A stretch of 64,000 nt of DNA, from positions 37,677-101,676 of the forward strand of contig NZ_RCWB01000019.1 of the NCBI RefSeq assembly GCF_018448885.1, in the 5' to 3' direction. Shown here piece by piece: positions 22,032 through 33,113 of this stretch. The stretch is from Photorhabdus caribbeanensis. Its GTDB lineage: Bacteria; Pseudomonadota; Gammaproteobacteria; Enterobacterales; Enterobacteriaceae. Each line of letters opens with the position of its first letter. The stretch's first letter is position 1. Both the position numbers and the translations under genes were made by a program. The notes under the pieces were generated by a model that worked only from the letters and a program-made list of their open reading frames with translations, was not told the DNA's origin and made no database searches.

Positions 22032-23102
22032 TCAGTTTTTACCTAATCCAAGGCGTTCACCGGCATAAGAGCCGTCTTGAACTTTACGCCACCAGTTTTC
22101 ATTTTCCAAATACCATTGAACTGTTTTACGAATACCTGATTCAAATGTCTCTTGAGGTCTCCAGCCTAGCTCACGCTCAACTTTAGCTGCATCAATGGCA
22201 TAACGCATATCATGGCCGGGGCGATCCGCAACATAAGTAATCAAGTCTCGATAATACGCAATGCCTGCGGGTTTCTCAGGACAAAATTCTTCCAGAAGTT
22301 CACAAATTGCACAAACCACATCAATATTTTTGCGTTCATTATGACCGCCAATATTGTAGGTTTTGCCCGGTTCAGCTTTTGTCACAACCAAATAGAGCGC
22401 TCTGGCATGGTCTTCCACATACAGCCAATCGCGAATTTGTTTCCCTTCACCATATACCGGTAAAGATTTTCCTGCTAATGCATTTAAGATCATCAGTGGG
22501 ATCAGTTTTTCCGGGAAATGGTAAGGACCATAGTTATTTGAACAATTGGTGATAATGACCGGTAAACCATAAGTCCGATGCCATGCTCTTACCAAATGAT
22601 CGCTGGATGCTTTAGACGCCGAATATGGGCTACTTGGCGCATAAGGTGTTGTTTCGGTAAAGAAGCCCTCTTCACCATGTAAATCACCATACACTTCATC
22701 TGTTGAAATGTGGTGAAAACGGAAAACAGCCTGTTTCTCTTCACTGAGTTTCTGCCAGAAAGCACGCGCAGTTTCCAACAAAGTATAAGTACCCACAATG
22801 TTGGTTTCGATAAATGCCGCAGGGCCATCAATAGAGCGATCCACATGGCTTTCTGCCGCCAAATGCATCACACAATCCGGCTGATATTGTTCAAAGACTC
22901 GATCCAGCGCTCCACGTTGACAGATATCAACCTGTTCAAACGCATAACGAGGGCTATCAGCAGCCGGGGCAAGAGACGCCAGATTACCGGCATAAGTCAG
23001 GCTATCAACCACAACCACGCTGTCTTCTGTATTGTTAATGATATGCCGCACAACCGCGGAGCCAATAAAACCTGCACCACCTGTGATTAGAATACGTCTC
23101 AA
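22032..23102 (-). CDS. rffG: dTDP-glucose 4,6-dehydratase RffG
   Basis: 356 residues, an extended short-chain dehydrogenase with GGAGFIGS at about residues 8-15 and the catalytic Y-x3-K in PYSASKAS. It produces dTDP-4-keto-6-deoxyglucose. The start is judged to be TTG at 23100-23102: AAGGAG stands seven bases before it, the TTG overlaps the wecC TGA (TTGA), and the product then begins like E. coli RffG (M-R-x-I-L-I-T-G-G). Confidence 0.93.
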   Translation of the reverse strand: MRRILITGGAGFIGSAVVRHIINNTEDSVVVVDSLTYAGNLASLAPAADSPRYAFEQVDICQRGALDRVFEQYQPDCVMHLAAESHVDRSIDGPAAFIETNIVGTYTLLETARAFWQKLSEEKQAVFRFHHISTDEVYGDLHGEEGFFTETTPYAPSSPYSASKASSDHLVRAWHRTYGLPVIITNCSNNYGPYHFPEKLIPLMILNALAGKSLPVYGEGKQIRDWLYVEDHARALYLVVTKAEPGKTYNIGGHNERKNIDVVCAICELLEEFCPEKPAGIAYYRDLITYVADRPGHDMRYAIDAAKVERELGWRPQETFESGIRKTVQWYLENENWWRKVQDGSYAGERLGLGKN

Positions 23103-24376
23103 CGCCAGACTCCTTTTGTATCCACAATCCACTTCTGTTTAATTTCATGACTGTTTACAGCTTTAAACTGATGATGATCCACCAGCATCAACAGGATATC
23201 TGCTTCTTCCAGCGCCTTTTCCAGATTAACTAATCGAGTTATTTCCTTCAAGGAAGCAGGTAATTCATGAACATGAGGTTCCACCGCCAGCGTTTCACCT
23301 GCATGCCATTGCGCAATCATACCGGTGATATGTGCCGCTGGACTCTCACGCAAATCGTCAATATTTGGTTTAAATGCCAAACCAAAACAGGCAATTTTCA
23401 CTTCGCTTGCGCGTTTTCCACTTTCAGCCAAACAATCCGCAACAGCCGCTTTTACTTGATCCACAACCCACAATGGTTTGTCATCATTAACCATACGTGC
23501 TGTATGAATAAGACGTGATTGTTTTGGGTTTTGAGAAACAATGAACCACGGATCAACAGCAATACAATGACCACCCACACCAGGGCCGGGTTGGAGAATA
23601 TTTACGCGCGGGTGACGATTTGCCAAACTGATCAGTTCCCACACGTTGATACCTTGATCAGCACAAATCAAGGAAAGTTCGTTGGCGAATGCAATGTTTA
23701 CATCTCGGAAACTGTTTTCTGTCAGCTTACACATTTCTGCCGTTCTTGCATTAGTGACAACACATTCACCTTCAAGGAAAATTTTATACAGCTCGCTAGC
23801 TCTGGCCGAAGATTTTGACGTCATACCGCCAACAACGCGGTCATTCTTAATTAATTCAACCATAACTTGTCCTGGCAGCACACGTTCAGGACAGTAAGCG
23901 ATATCAATATCGGACTCTTCTCCAACCTGTTGTGGAAAAGTTAAATCAGGACGCGCTGCTGCCAGCCATTCTGCCATCTGCTCCGTCGCGCCTACTGGCG
24001 AGGTAGATTCCAAAATAACCAGATCACCTTTTTTCAGCACCGGCGCCACCGATTCGGCTGCGGAACGGACGTATGTCATATCCGGCTCATGATCGTCTTT
24101 AAAAGGCGTCGGAACAGCTATCAAAAAAGCATCTGCTGGCAACGGAGCAGTCACAGCTTTCAGGTAACTGCCTTCTACGGCAACTTTCACCACTTTGTCT
24201 AGATCCGGTTCTACAATATGAATTGCACCACGGTTGATGGTGTCTACTGCATACTGATTAACATCCACGCCAATGACTTTCTTATTGCGGGATGCAAACG
24301 CCGCCGCCGTTGGCAAACCAATATAACCAAGACCAATAACAGAAATAGTTTCAAAGCTCACAGTGTCAAAGCTCAT
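23099..24376 (-). CDS. wecC: UDP-ManNAc dehydrogenase WecC
   Basis: 425 residues of the UDP-glucose/GDP-mannose dehydrogenase family. The NAD-binding GLGYIGLP is near residues 15-22 and the catalytic cysteine is in [14 protein letters not shown]. It oxidises UDP-ManNAc to UDP-ManNAcA. The N-terminus [15 protein letters not shown] contains a small tandem duplication (MSFDT / VSFET) relative to the E. coli start MSFATISVIG, so the protein is five residues longer; a GTG at the second copy could also initiate. Confidence 0.95.
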   Translation of the reverse strand: MSFDTVSFETISVIGLGYIGLPTAAAFASRNKKVIGVDVNQYAVDTINRGAIHIVEPDLDKVVKVAVEGSYLKAVTAPLPADAFLIAVPTPFKDDHEPDMTYVRSAAESVAPVLKKGDLVILESTSPVGATEQMAEWLAAARPDLTFPQQVGEESDIDIAYCPERVLPGQVMVELIKNDRVVGGMTSKSSARASELYKIFLEGECVVTNARTAEMCKLTENSFRDVNIAFANELSLICADQGINVWELISLANRHPRVNILQPGPGVGGHCIAVDPWFIVSQNPKQSRLIHTARMVNDDKPLWVVDQVKAAVADCLAESGKRASEVKIACFGLAFKPNIDDLRESPAAHITGMIAQWHAGETLAVEPHVHELPASLKEITRLVNLEKALEEADILLMLVDHHQFKAVNSHEIKQKWIVDTKGVWR

Positions 24377-24380
24377 AGTG

Positions 24381-25502
24381 TCACCTGATTTTTTTCAAAG
24401 CGTCGAGAATACGTTGACAGGCATCGCCATCCCCGTAAGGATTATGAGCGCGGCTCATTTGCTGATAGGCGGCATCGTCCGTCAACAATCGAGTCACCTC
24501 TTCCACGATAGTTTTTGTTTCTGTCCCTACCAGACGTACCGTTCCAGCATCAACCGCCTCTGGCCGCTCAGTAGTGTTACGCATTACTAATACCGGTTTT
24601 CCTAAAGAAGGCGCTTCTTCTTGAATGCCACCAGAATCGGTCAGGATCATATAGGCATGGTTCATTAGATAAACAAATGGCAAATAATCCTGGGGTTCAA
24701 TGAGAATAACATTATCAATATTATGCAAAATGCGCTTTACTGGCTCATTAACATTCGGGTTTAGATGAACCGGATAGACGACTTGCACATCTGGATGAGC
24801 GCGGGCTATCTGTGCCAAAGCTTCACAAATTCGCTCAAATCCGCCACCAAAACTTTCACGACGATGCCCCGTCACCAGAATCATTTTTTTATTAGTATCA
24901 ATAAACGGGTAGTGCTTCGCTAGCTTACTTCGCATAGCCTCATCATTCATTATTCGATCACGTACCCACAGCAACGCATCAATCACTGTATTTCCGGTAA
25001 CAAAAACCCGACTATCTGCAATGGATTCTTTCAATAAATTATTGTGGGAATTTTCTGTCGGAGCAAAATGATACATTGCCAGATGCCCAGCAATCTTACG
25101 GTTTGCCTCTTCCGGCCAAGGAGAATAGAGATCACCCGTTCTTAATCCAGCTTCAATGTGACCAACAGGGATACGTTGATAGAACGCAGCCAAACTGGTT
25201 GCCATTGTCGTTGTCGTATCTCCGTGAACCAATACAACATCAGGCTTAAATTCTGCTAAAACGGGCTTCAATCCTGCCAAAATACGACAGGTAATATCTG
25301 TTAGATCTTGCCCTGATTTCATAATATTGAGATCAAAATCGGGCGTGATCTCAAAAAGGTGTAACACCTGATCCAACATTTCCCGATGTTGGGCGGTGAC
25401 ACATACTTTCGCTTCGAAGGCTTCATCCCTTGCCAATGCGTGTACTAGCGGAGCCATCTTAATAGCCTCCGGCCGAGTACCAAACACAGTCAACACTTTC
25501 AC
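24381..25502 (-). CDS. wecB: UDP-GlcNAc 2-epimerase WecB
   Basis: 373 residues. It starts [20 protein letters not shown] and contains HGDTTTT and the C-terminal [19 protein letters not shown], all hallmarks of non-hydrolysing UDP-GlcNAc 2-epimerases. It makes UDP-ManNAc for ECA. The start is GTG at 25500-25502: AAGAGAG lies five bases upstream and homologues begin MKVLTVFG. Confidence 0.95.
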   Translation of the reverse strand: MKVLTVFGTRPEAIKMAPLVHALARDEAFEAKVCVTAQHREMLDQVLHLFEITPDFDLNIMKSGQDLTDITCRILAGLKPVLAEFKPDVVLVHGDTTTTMATSLAAFYQRIPVGHIEAGLRTGDLYSPWPEEANRKIAGHLAMYHFAPTENSHNNLLKESIADSRVFVTGNTVIDALLWVRDRIMNDEAMRSKLAKHYPFIDTNKKMILVTGHRRESFGGGFERICEALAQIARAHPDVQVVYPVHLNPNVNEPVKRILHNIDNVILIEPQDYLPFVYLMNHAYMILTDSGGIQEEAPSLGKPVLVMRNTTERPEAVDAGTVRLVGTETKTIVEEVTRLLTDDAAYQQMSRAHNPYGDGDACQRILDALKKIR

Positions 25503-25613
25503 AGTGACTCTCTTATAGTCAGTAACTTGCAGATTTTCCTGCAAACAATACTCTGAATGCTATTTACTCTTGCTACTAGAGTTGCAGAAAATATCCCTCA
25601 GAAGTAGTTATTC

Positions 25614-26681
25614 CTAATAATGATCTGATTCTTTACGCGAGCATCTAACTAATGCCACGCCAGCTCCCACTAAAGCGCCAACTGCCCCCCACATAATCAT
25701 CAAAAACATTCTGCGAGGGCTGTCTCTGGCAACAGGCTCCTCTGGTGTTCTCAAATAGCGGTAAGCCTGGAATTGATCCTGTGCCGGAAGAACATCCAAT
25801 GCTGCTAACATTGCAATATTCTGGTCATAGTCCACATCATACTTAGGCCCTGTGGCTTCCAAAGTCTCAAGTTGAGCCTGTAACAACGGCATCCCTAACA
25901 TAAACATTTTTGAATCGGGCAACTGCTCCACCGGCGTATCCGTTTGATTGCGCCGAATTCCTTGTTTTTCCGCAATTTTCAGGGACTGCTGCAATATATT
26001 CATTTCGCGGTTATAAACCGCTTTAGCTACCATTTCCTGTCGCTTAACCAGTGCATCCATAGATTGGGCGCGGGTAATCCATGCGCCTTTTAATTCATCA
26101 TTTAAATGAGTACTAGCACGACTATTAGCAAAAGCAATGTACTGGCGCAGGAGTTGATTTGCTTGTTCAGAAGACTCCGCAGTCAGTTTAATGCTGTCAT
26201 TCAGCACTTTTTTATCATCATGAGGAATAAACTGAATATTATTGACTAATTCATCTAATAAGGCCGCATCAGCTCTGGCATCTCCCTCCTGCCGCTGCTT
26301 GTAATAATCAGATTTCAACCAGAATTCACGGCGAGTATCATATGCTGCAACCTGAGTGATGAACTCCTTATAGGCTTCTTCTGGAATAGATGGTAACTGA
26401 GTTTCCGGTGAAATGTTAATGTGCGTATCCAGATTGCGCAAAAACTGCTGCTGAGAGTAATAACTTCCCAATTGATTAATCGTAGGCAAATCCGTGATTG
26501 CTGTGGCACTCCATTTTTGTTGCATCAGATAAGATGCCCCTAACGCCGTGGTTGCGAAAATGATTGCCAGTACAACAATCCATATCTTTCCACGCCATAA
26601 CGCACTGCACAAGGCTCTGATATCCAGCTCATGCTCCAAAGCTTGTTCATTCTGAATAGATTTCGTTTCTGATTTTACCAC
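25614..26681 (-). CDS. wzzE: ECA chain-length regulator WzzE
   Basis: 355 residues of the polysaccharide co-polymerase family. A membrane span at about 32-52 and another near 325-345 flank a large periplasmic helical domain. It sets ECA chain length with WzyE. The start is a GTG with AGAGG nine bases upstream. Confidence 0.93.
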   Translation of the reverse strand: MVKSETKSIQNEQALEHELDIRALCSALWRGKIWIVVLAIIFATTALGASYLMQQKWSATAITDLPTINQLGSYYSQQQFLRNLDTHINISPETQLPSIPEEAYKEFITQVAAYDTRREFWLKSDYYKQRQEGDARADAALLDELVNNIQFIPHDDKKVLNDSIKLTAESSEQANQLLRQYIAFANSRASTHLNDELKGAWITRAQSMDALVKRQEMVAKAVYNREMNILQQSLKIAEKQGIRRNQTDTPVEQLPDSKMFMLGMPLLQAQLETLEATGPKYDVDYDQNIAMLAALDVLPAQDQFQAYRYLRTPEEPVARDSPRRMFLMIMWGAVGALVGAGVALVRCSRKESDHY

Positions 26682-26710
26682 TGCACAGAACCTCTGCTGA
26701 TAATAGATGT

Positions 26711-27796
26711 TTAATGGTTAGCTGAACGGCGCATACGACGCTTTTGCCGTTTAATGAAACGGGCCACCTTCCAAACACGCTTGAGGCAATAGCCATACAA
26801 CACAAATGCAAGCAAGAACAGTGCCAACATTACCCACTCAGGCACAAATTCCAGCCATTCTCCGGTAATACCGATAGCGGCTAATAAAGCGGCAGCAACA
26901 GTGATTAAAATAAAAGCCTGACGTGATGAGAACCCAGACCGCATAATTAGGTGGTGAATATGTTGCCTGTCAGGAGAAAATGGACTCATCCCTTTCCGTA
27001 ACCGGCGGTACATAATAGCAACCATATCCATTAATGGAATGGCAACAACCCACAACGCAGTAACTGGATTAACCGGATGTTCATTCCCCTGAGTAGATTC
27101 AATAAGCAGCCAGAGAATGGTAAAACCAATCAGCGTACTGCCCGCATCTCCCATAAACACTTTGAAGCGTTGGCTTAATAAACCAAGATTAAGAACAATA
27201 TAAGGGAGAATGGCAGCAATAAATGCAAAACACCATAATGCTAGTGCTGTATTACCACTTTGATACAGCAAGATCCCCAAAGCACCGAAGGAGACACAGG
27301 ATAATCCGCCTAATAATCCATCTATCCCATCAACCATATTGAATGCATTGATGGCAGCCCAGACAGCAAATAGCGTCACAACATAACTAAACGGCCCAAG
27401 TGTCATGTCCCAGGGGCCAAAAGCATAACCAAGACTGTCTAATTTCAGGCCAGCGAAATACATCATCGCAATACCAACTAGAGCTTGGATGGTTGCCCGA
27501 ACCTTAACGCTGATATCAAAACGATCATCCAATGCGCCGATAAATACCAGTAAAGTGGCACAAATTAAATACAGCCATTTATGAGGTATAAACTCGTTTG
27601 TTATAACAAAAGTAAAACAGATCCCAGCAAATACCGAAATCCCACCAACCAGAGGTACTAATCCTTGATGATGTTTACGATAATTAGGTCTATCAACGAG
27701 GCCGATCTTCTTTCCTACGATACGCGCCATAAATAAAAACGCAAACGAAAACAAGAAAATGCAAAAAACTTCGATACTCATACTGGGAATATTCAC
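26711..27796 (-). CDS. wecA: Undecaprenyl-phosphate GlcNAc-1-phosphate transferase WecA
   Basis: 361 residues, polytopic with about 11 spans, first gene of the ECA operon. The catalytic aspartates are visible: Asp90-Asp91 in ALDDRFD and NMVDGIDG (about 156-159). The His motif HIHH lies near residue 279. It makes Und-PP-GlcNAc, starting ECA and O-antigen synthesis. The start is GTG with GGAG ten bases upstream. Confidence 0.96.
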   Translation of the reverse strand: MNIPSMSIEVFCIFLFSFAFLFMARIVGKKIGLVDRPNYRKHHQGLVPLVGGISVFAGICFTFVITNEFIPHKWLYLICATLLVFIGALDDRFDISVKVRATIQALVGIAMMYFAGLKLDSLGYAFGPWDMTLGPFSYVVTLFAVWAAINAFNMVDGIDGLLGGLSCVSFGALGILLYQSGNTALALWCFAFIAAILPYIVLNLGLLSQRFKVFMGDAGSTLIGFTILWLLIESTQGNEHPVNPVTALWVVAIPLMDMVAIMYRRLRKGMSPFSPDRQHIHHLIMRSGFSSRQAFILITVAAALLAAIGITGEWLEFVPEWVMLALFLLAFVLYGYCLKRVWKVARFIKRQKRRMRRSANH

Positions 27797-28027
27797 GATA
27801 AAAATTCTCCGTGAAAAACAAATATAGCCTGGTTATTTATTATCCACAGATACATGGTTTTTCTGGCCAGGAACCAACTTCATAAATTCTTCGCTCCGTG
27901 AGGGTATTCTTCTTTATTTATTCACTGTAGAAAAATTAATAACCTTTACATCATATGTATAACACTATTGGGAAACAATATTATGCAAAATACATGCCAC
28001 ATATAGTGTTTAACAGTACGGTAGATA

Positions 28028-28055
28028 CAAAAAACGCCACGAAACTGTGGCGCTG
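28028..28055 (-). terminator. Intrinsic terminator of rho
   Basis: On the minus strand CGCCAC pairs with GTGGCG around a six-base loop, followed by six T. It lies about 30 bases after the rho stop. The remaining stretch 28056-28083 and 27797-28027 would hold the wec operon promoter; no clear elements are seen. Confidence 0.85.
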
Positions 28056-28083
28056 ATTAAAATGATCATGAACTGAGTTAAAA

Positions 28084-29343
28084 CTATGAACGTTTCATCA
28101 TGTCAAAGAAATCGTCGTTCGTTTTGCTCATAGCCAGTTTGTTGATAAGGAATTCCATCGCATCAATTTCTCCCATCGGATGAATAATTTTGCGCAGAAT
28201 CCACATCTTCTGTAGCTCTTCAGAGGTAGTGAGTAACTCTTCTTTGCGTGTACCAGAACGGTTGTAATCGATAGCTGGGAAAACGCGTTTTTCAGCAATT
28301 TTACGGGAGAGATGCAGCTCCATGTTACCAGTGCCTTTAAACTCCTCGTAAATTACTTCATCCATCTTGGAACCTGTATCCACCAACGCAGTCGCAATAA
28401 TGGTCAGGCTTCCGCCCTCTTCCACATTACGCGCAGCACCGAAGAAACGTTTCGGACGATGTAACGCGTTAGCATCCACACCACCAGTCAATACCTTACC
28501 GGATGCAGGAACAACAGTGTTATAAGCACGTGCTAAGCGAGTAATAGAGTCAAGCAGAATAATCACATCTTTTTTGTGTTCAACCAGACGTTTTGCTTTC
28601 TCAATAACCATCTCTGCCACCTGAACGTGACGAGAAGCAGGCTCATCAAAAGTAGAAGCAATAACCTCACCTTTTACCAGACGTTGCATTTCAGTAACTT
28701 CTTCCGGACGTTCATCAATCAGAAGTACCATCAATACACAATCTGGATGATTGTGAGCAATGTTAGCAGCAATATTTTGCAGCAACATCGTCTTACCCGC
28801 TTTTGGCGGCGCGACGATCAGACCACGTTGTCCACGGCCAATCGGCGCTGCCAGATCCAGAACACGAGCAGTCAGATCTTCTGTGGAACCATTACCACGC
28901 TCCATACGCAGGCGGCTATTAGCATGTAGCGGGGTCAAGTTTTCAAAAAGAATTTTACTGCGGGCATTTTCTGGTTTGTCAAAATTAACTTCGTTAACCT
29001 TCAACAGAGCAAAATAGCGTTCACCCTCTTTAGGTGGACGAATTTTACCTGAAATTGTGTCACCGGTACGGAGGTTAAAACGACGGATTTGGCTAGGAGA
29101 AACGTAGATATCATCGGGGCCGGCAAGGTAGGAGCTGTCTGCTGAACGGAGGAATCCAAATCCATCCTGCAATATCTCCAGCACGCCATCACCGAAGATA
29201 TCTTCTCCGCTTTTCGCATGCTGCTTAAGGATAGAGAAGATAATGTCTTGTTTACGCATACGGGCCAGATTTTCCAGCCCCATATTTTCGCCGAGTGTAA
29301 TCAGTTCAGATACCGGCGTATTCTTTAATTCGGTAAGATTCAT
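28084..29343 (-). CDS. rho: Transcription termination factor Rho
   Basis: 419 residues, exactly the E. coli length and nearly identical. It has an N-terminal helix bundle, an RNA-binding cold-shock-like domain (about 48-118), Walker A APPKAGKT (about 178-185) and the Q and R loops. It is a hexameric RNA helicase ending untranslated transcripts. Confidence 0.98.
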   Translation of the reverse strand: MNLTELKNTPVSELITLGENMGLENLARMRKQDIIFSILKQHAKSGEDIFGDGVLEILQDGFGFLRSADSSYLAGPDDIYVSPSQIRRFNLRTGDTISGKIRPPKEGERYFALLKVNEVNFDKPENARSKILFENLTPLHANSRLRMERGNGSTEDLTARVLDLAAPIGRGQRGLIVAPPKAGKTMLLQNIAANIAHNHPDCVLMVLLIDERPEEVTEMQRLVKGEVIASTFDEPASRHVQVAEMVIEKAKRLVEHKKDVIILLDSITRLARAYNTVVPASGKVLTGGVDANALHRPKRFFGAARNVEEGGSLTIIATALVDTGSKMDEVIYEEFKGTGNMELHLSRKIAEKRVFPAIDYNRSGTRKEELLTTSEELQKMWILRKIIHPMGEIDAMEFLINKLAMSKTNDDFFDMMKRS

Positions 29344-29820
29344 AATGGTGGGTTCTTAAACTCGGGGTATATCTCGAACTATGAACGTGAATAGTATGGC
29401 AGCGTCATCGATCGGTGCCTGTTTATTTTGTACAAAAAACAAATCAGACCTTCAATACATTATTCATATAAAAAGGCAATAATTTGAAGTACTAAGATTG
29501 AGCTCAAATAAGACTGACAGGCTGTCAAAAACGCTGTTGAGATAATGCTGAAACATTACTGATTTCGATAAAAACTATCTCAACGTAACGAGCTATACGC
29601 CAGATTATTCCCGTATAACCCATTGGATATTTTAGACTATCCAGAGATAACAGACTTATCAGACACTACAGATTATTCAGTATGCAACATACTTCTAACA
29701 TGATGTATGTGATACAAGCAGTGGCGCTAACTTATCACGCTTCTTTACGGACGTCTAGCGGTCAATGAAATAAATAATAATATACGCTAAACGCCCGGTA
29801 TTAATGTGAGCTTACTTCAA
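29344..29820. other. rho leader region
   Basis: 477 bases between trxA and rho. E. coli rho has a long autoregulated leader with a small peptide gene, rhoL. The bases just before the ATG (TTAAGAACCCACC on the minus strand) resemble the E. coli leader. I find only very short open frames (seven to nine codons) and cannot identify rhoL. Confidence 0.5.
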
Positions 29821-30147
29821 TCAGAGATTAGTATCCAAAAATTCTTTCAATTGAGTCTTTGACAGTGCTCCCACTTTAGTAGCAGCAACTTGACCATCTT
29901 TAAACAGCAACAGTGTAGGAATACCACGGATACCATACTTAGGAGCAGTTGCCGGGTTGTCATCAATGTTCAATTTAGCAATAGTCAGTTTGCCTGAATA
30001 TTCCGAGGCAATTTCATCTAAAATAGGTGCAATCATTTTACATGGTCCACACCAGGCAGCCCAAAAATCGACAAGAACTGGACCTGTTGCGTTAAGAACG
30101 TCAGTATCAAAGCTAGCATCACTCAAATGAATAATTTTTTCGCTCAT
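29821..30147 (-). CDS. trxA: Thioredoxin 1
   Basis: 108 residues with the active site WCGPC (Trp32, Cys33, Cys36) and the cis-proline loop [11 protein letters not shown]. It is the general cytoplasmic disulfide reductase and donor for ribonucleotide reductase and PAPS reductase. It is divergent from rhlB. Confidence 0.98.
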   Translation of the reverse strand: MSEKIIHLSDASFDTDVLNATGPVLVDFWAAWCGPCKMIAPILDEIASEYSGKLTIAKLNIDDNPATAPKYGIRGIPTLLLFKDGQVAATKVGALSKTQLKEFLDTNL

Positions 30148-30265
30148 TTTTTACTCCAAAGAATAATTTTTTACCATGCTAGTGTAACATTACTGATATA
30201 AGGTTGCCTTTATTTCAGTGGATACACTTTCGTAAGACAATGGTTAACTGATATTCTACCACACT

Positions 30266-31552
30266 ATGAGTAAAACACACTTGACAGAAAAGAAGTTTTC
30301 CGACTTCGCCTTGCACCCCAAGGTTATAGAAGCTCTTGATAATAAGGGCTTTTCTAATTGTACACCGATACAAGCACTGACATTGCCTTTCACTGTTGAA
30401 GGCCGTGATGTCGCGGGGCAAGCGCAAACCGGTACGGGGAAGACGCTAGCATTTTTAGCGTCTGCTTTTCATTATTTACTGACTCATCCCGCAGCGGAGG
30501 AGCGTCAAACCAATCAGCCAAGGGCGCTGATTATGGCTCCTACCCGCGAACTTGCTGTACAGATTTACTCGGATGCAGAAAATCTGGCACAGGCAACAGG
30601 TTTAAAGATGGGTCTTGCCTACGGCGGCGATGGTTACGACAAGCAGCTAAAAGTACTGGAATCTGGTGTTGACATTATTATCGGCACTACCGGACGTCTG
30701 ATCGACTATACCAAACAGGGGCACATTAATCTGAGTGCGGTTCAAGTTGTGGTTCTTGATGAAGCTGATCGCATGTACGATCTCGGCTTTATCAAAGATA
30801 TCCGCTGGCTATTCCGCCGGATGCCACCAGCAAACGAACGTATGAACCTACTGTTTTCTGCCACACTCTCTTACCGAGTTCGAGAATTGGCATTTGAACA
30901 AATGAATCATGCAGAGTACGTCGAGGTAGAACCGCTACAGAAGACGGGACACCGTATCCGCGAAGAGCTGTTTTATCCTTCTAACGAAGAAAAAATGCGC
31001 CTGCTGCAAACGTTATTGGAAGAAGAGTGGCCTGATCGCTGCATCATTTTCGCCAATACAAAACATCGTTGTGAAGACATCTGGGCGCATCTGGCTGCTG
31101 ACGGACATCGAGTTGGGTTGCTAACCGGTGATGTAGCACAAAAAAAACGGTTACGCATCCTGGAAGAATTCAGCAACGGCAATATTGATATTCTGGTTGC
31201 AACTGATGTCGCAGCCCGTGGATTGCACATTCCTTCAGTCACTCATGTTTTTAATTATGACTTACCCGATGACTGCGAGGATTATGTCCACCGCATTGGC
31301 CGTACCGGTCGTGCCGGTGAAAGCGGCCACTCGATCAGCCTGGCCTGTGAAGAATACGCGTTAAACCTGCCAGCGATTGAAAATTATATTCAGCACGCTA
31401 TCCCAGTCAGCAAATATAACAGTCAAGCCTTGCTGCAAGACTTACCGGTTCCTAAACGCCGCTACCGTTCGCGTTCAGGAAACCATCAGCGCCGTAACAA
31501 TTTGTCGCATCGTAATAATACACCACGTAATAACCGTAAACGTTCAGGCTGA
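30266..31552 (+). CDS. rhlB: ATP-dependent RNA helicase RhlB
   Basis: 428 residues. DEAD-box motifs are in order: Q motif near residue 30, [21 protein letters not shown], and [10 protein letters not shown]. The C-terminal tail is basic ([15 protein letters not shown]) and binds RNA. RhlB is the helicase of the RNA degradosome. gppA follows three bases after its stop. Confidence 0.97.
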   Translation: MSKTHLTEKKFSDFALHPKVIEALDNKGFSNCTPIQALTLPFTVEGRDVAGQAQTGTGKTLAFLASAFHYLLTHPAAEERQTNQPRALIMAPTRELAVQIYSDAENLAQATGLKMGLAYGGDGYDKQLKVLESGVDIIIGTTGRLIDYTKQGHINLSAVQVVVLDEADRMYDLGFIKDIRWLFRRMPPANERMNLLFSATLSYRVRELAFEQMNHAEYVEVEPLQKTGHRIREELFYPSNEEKMRLLQTLLEEEWPDRCIIFANTKHRCEDIWAHLAADGHRVGLLTGDVAQKKRLRILEEFSNGNIDILVATDVAARGLHIPSVTHVFNYDLPDDCEDYVHRIGRTGRAGESGHSISLACEEYALNLPAIENYIQHAIPVSKYNSQALLQDLPVPKRRYRSRSGNHQRRNNLSHRNNTPRNNRKRSG

Positions 31553-31555
31553 ATA

Positions 31556-33061
31556 ATGATGCTGAGTTCTTCTTCGCTCTATGCGGCTATCGACCTGGGT
31601 TCAAACAGTTTTCATATGCTGGTTGTGCGCGAAGTATCCGGCAGTATGCAGATACTGGCTCGAATCAAACGTAAAGTCAGGCTGGCCGCCGGATTAGATA
31701 AAAATAACCGCTTATCTCAACAAGCAATGGAGAGAGGCTGGCAATGTCTCAGAGTTTTTTCTGAACGCTTACAGGATATACCACCATCACAAATCCGCGT
31801 TGTTGCTACGGCGACTTTACGCATCGCTGAAAATTCAGACGATTTTGTGAAGAAAGCATCAGAAATCCTTGATTGTCCGGTTAAAGTAATCAGTGGCGAA
31901 GATGAAGCTCGGCTTATTTATCAAGGCGTTGCCCATACAACTGGCGGCCCTGAAAAACGTCTGGTTGTCGATATTGGCGGTGCAAGTACAGAGTTAGTTA
32001 CGGGGAATGGGGCAAAAGCTACTCAGTTATCCAGCTTAAGCATGGGCTGTGTTACCTGGCTTGAAGGCTACTTTAATGACCGTAGCCTGACGGCAGAAAA
32101 TTTCGCCAAAGCCGAAGCTGCCGCACATGAAACGTTGAAACCCATTGCGCCAAAGCTTACCGAACAAGGTTGGCAGATTTGTGTGGGTGCTTCCGGCACC
32201 GTTCAGGCTCTGCAAGAAATCATGATTGCTCAGGGTATGGATGAGCTGATCACTTTGCCAAAACTTCAGGAGCTCAAACATAAAGCGATTGAATGCGGTA
32301 AGCTGGAAGAACTGGAAATAGAAGGATTGACGCTGGAACGGGCTTTGGTTTTCCCAAGTGGTCTGGCTATCCTGATAGCGATTTTCCAAGCATTAAATAT
32401 TGAAAGTATGATCCTTGCGGGCGGCGCTTTACGGGAAGGTCTTGTTTACGGCATGCTGAATTTACCAATAGAGCCAGATATTCGTACCAGAACGCTACGT
32501 AATATACAGCGTCGTTTTCAGTTAGACGTTGAACATTCTCAACGGGTCAAACAATTGGCTGAACACTTCCTGCCACAAATTGCTAAACCTTGGGAACTTG
32601 ATAGTCGATGTTATGAATTATTACAAAGTGCCTGTCTGATACATGAAATTGGCCTGAGTATTGATTTCCACCAAGCTCCATCACATGCAGCTTATCTTAT
32701 CAATTATCTCACTCTCCCCGGCTATACACCCGCACAGAAAAAGCTCTTAGCCACATTACTAAAGAACCAAAGTGGCCCCATTGATTTGTTTTCCTTTAAT
32801 CAACAAAACGCCTTACCTCTGACACAAGCTCAACGTTTATGTCGTCTGTTGCGGTTAGCTATCATCTTCGCCAACCGTCGTCGAGATAACCCCCTCCCTA
32901 CTCTACGTCTAAAAGTGAATAGTGAAGCGTTAACAATAACGTTACCTCATGGCTGGCTAATGCAACACCCTCTGAGGGCAGAGTCTTTACAGCAGGAAAT
33001 TCAGTGGCAAAGCCATGTTCAATGGTCACTTGTTTTAGACGAGCAGGATACTCAAACCTGA
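31556..33061 (+). CDS. gppA: Guanosine pentaphosphate phosphatase GppA
   Basis: 501 residues of the Ppx/GppA family, ASKHA fold. Landmarks are [12 protein letters not shown] near the N-terminus, [11 protein letters not shown] (about 142) and a C-terminal HD-like helical domain. It converts pppGpp to ppGpp. The start lies between two consecutive ATGs (31556 or 31559), neither with a strong ribosome-binding site, suggesting coupling to rhlB. Confidence 0.95.
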   Translation: MMLSSSSLYAAIDLGSNSFHMLVVREVSGSMQILARIKRKVRLAAGLDKNNRLSQQAMERGWQCLRVFSERLQDIPPSQIRVVATATLRIAENSDDFVKKASEILDCPVKVISGEDEARLIYQGVAHTTGGPEKRLVVDIGGASTELVTGNGAKATQLSSLSMGCVTWLEGYFNDRSLTAENFAKAEAAAHETLKPIAPKLTEQGWQICVGASGTVQALQEIMIAQGMDELITLPKLQELKHKAIECGKLEELEIEGLTLERALVFPSGLAILIAIFQALNIESMILAGGALREGLVYGMLNLPIEPDIRTRTLRNIQRRFQLDVEHSQRVKQLAEHFLPQIAKPWELDSRCYELLQSACLIHEIGLSIDFHQAPSHAAYLINYLTLPGYTPAQKKLLATLLKNQSGPIDLFSFNQQNALPLTQAQRLCRLLRLAIIFANRRRDNPLPTLRLKVNSEALTITLPHGWLMQHPLRAESLQQEIQWQSHVQWSLVLDEQDTQT

Positions 33062-33074
33062 ATAACATCGTTTT

Positions 33075-33099
33075 CCCTGTATCTCTGTGTGATACAGGG
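33075..33099. terminator. Hairpin between convergent gppA and rep
   Basis: Perfect nine-base stem CCCTGTATC/GATACAGGG in the 52-base gap. The T-run after it is weak in both directions, so it may terminate inefficiently or only stabilise the 3' ends. Confidence 0.55.
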
Positions 33100-33113
33100 G
33101 GTCTTCAATATAT

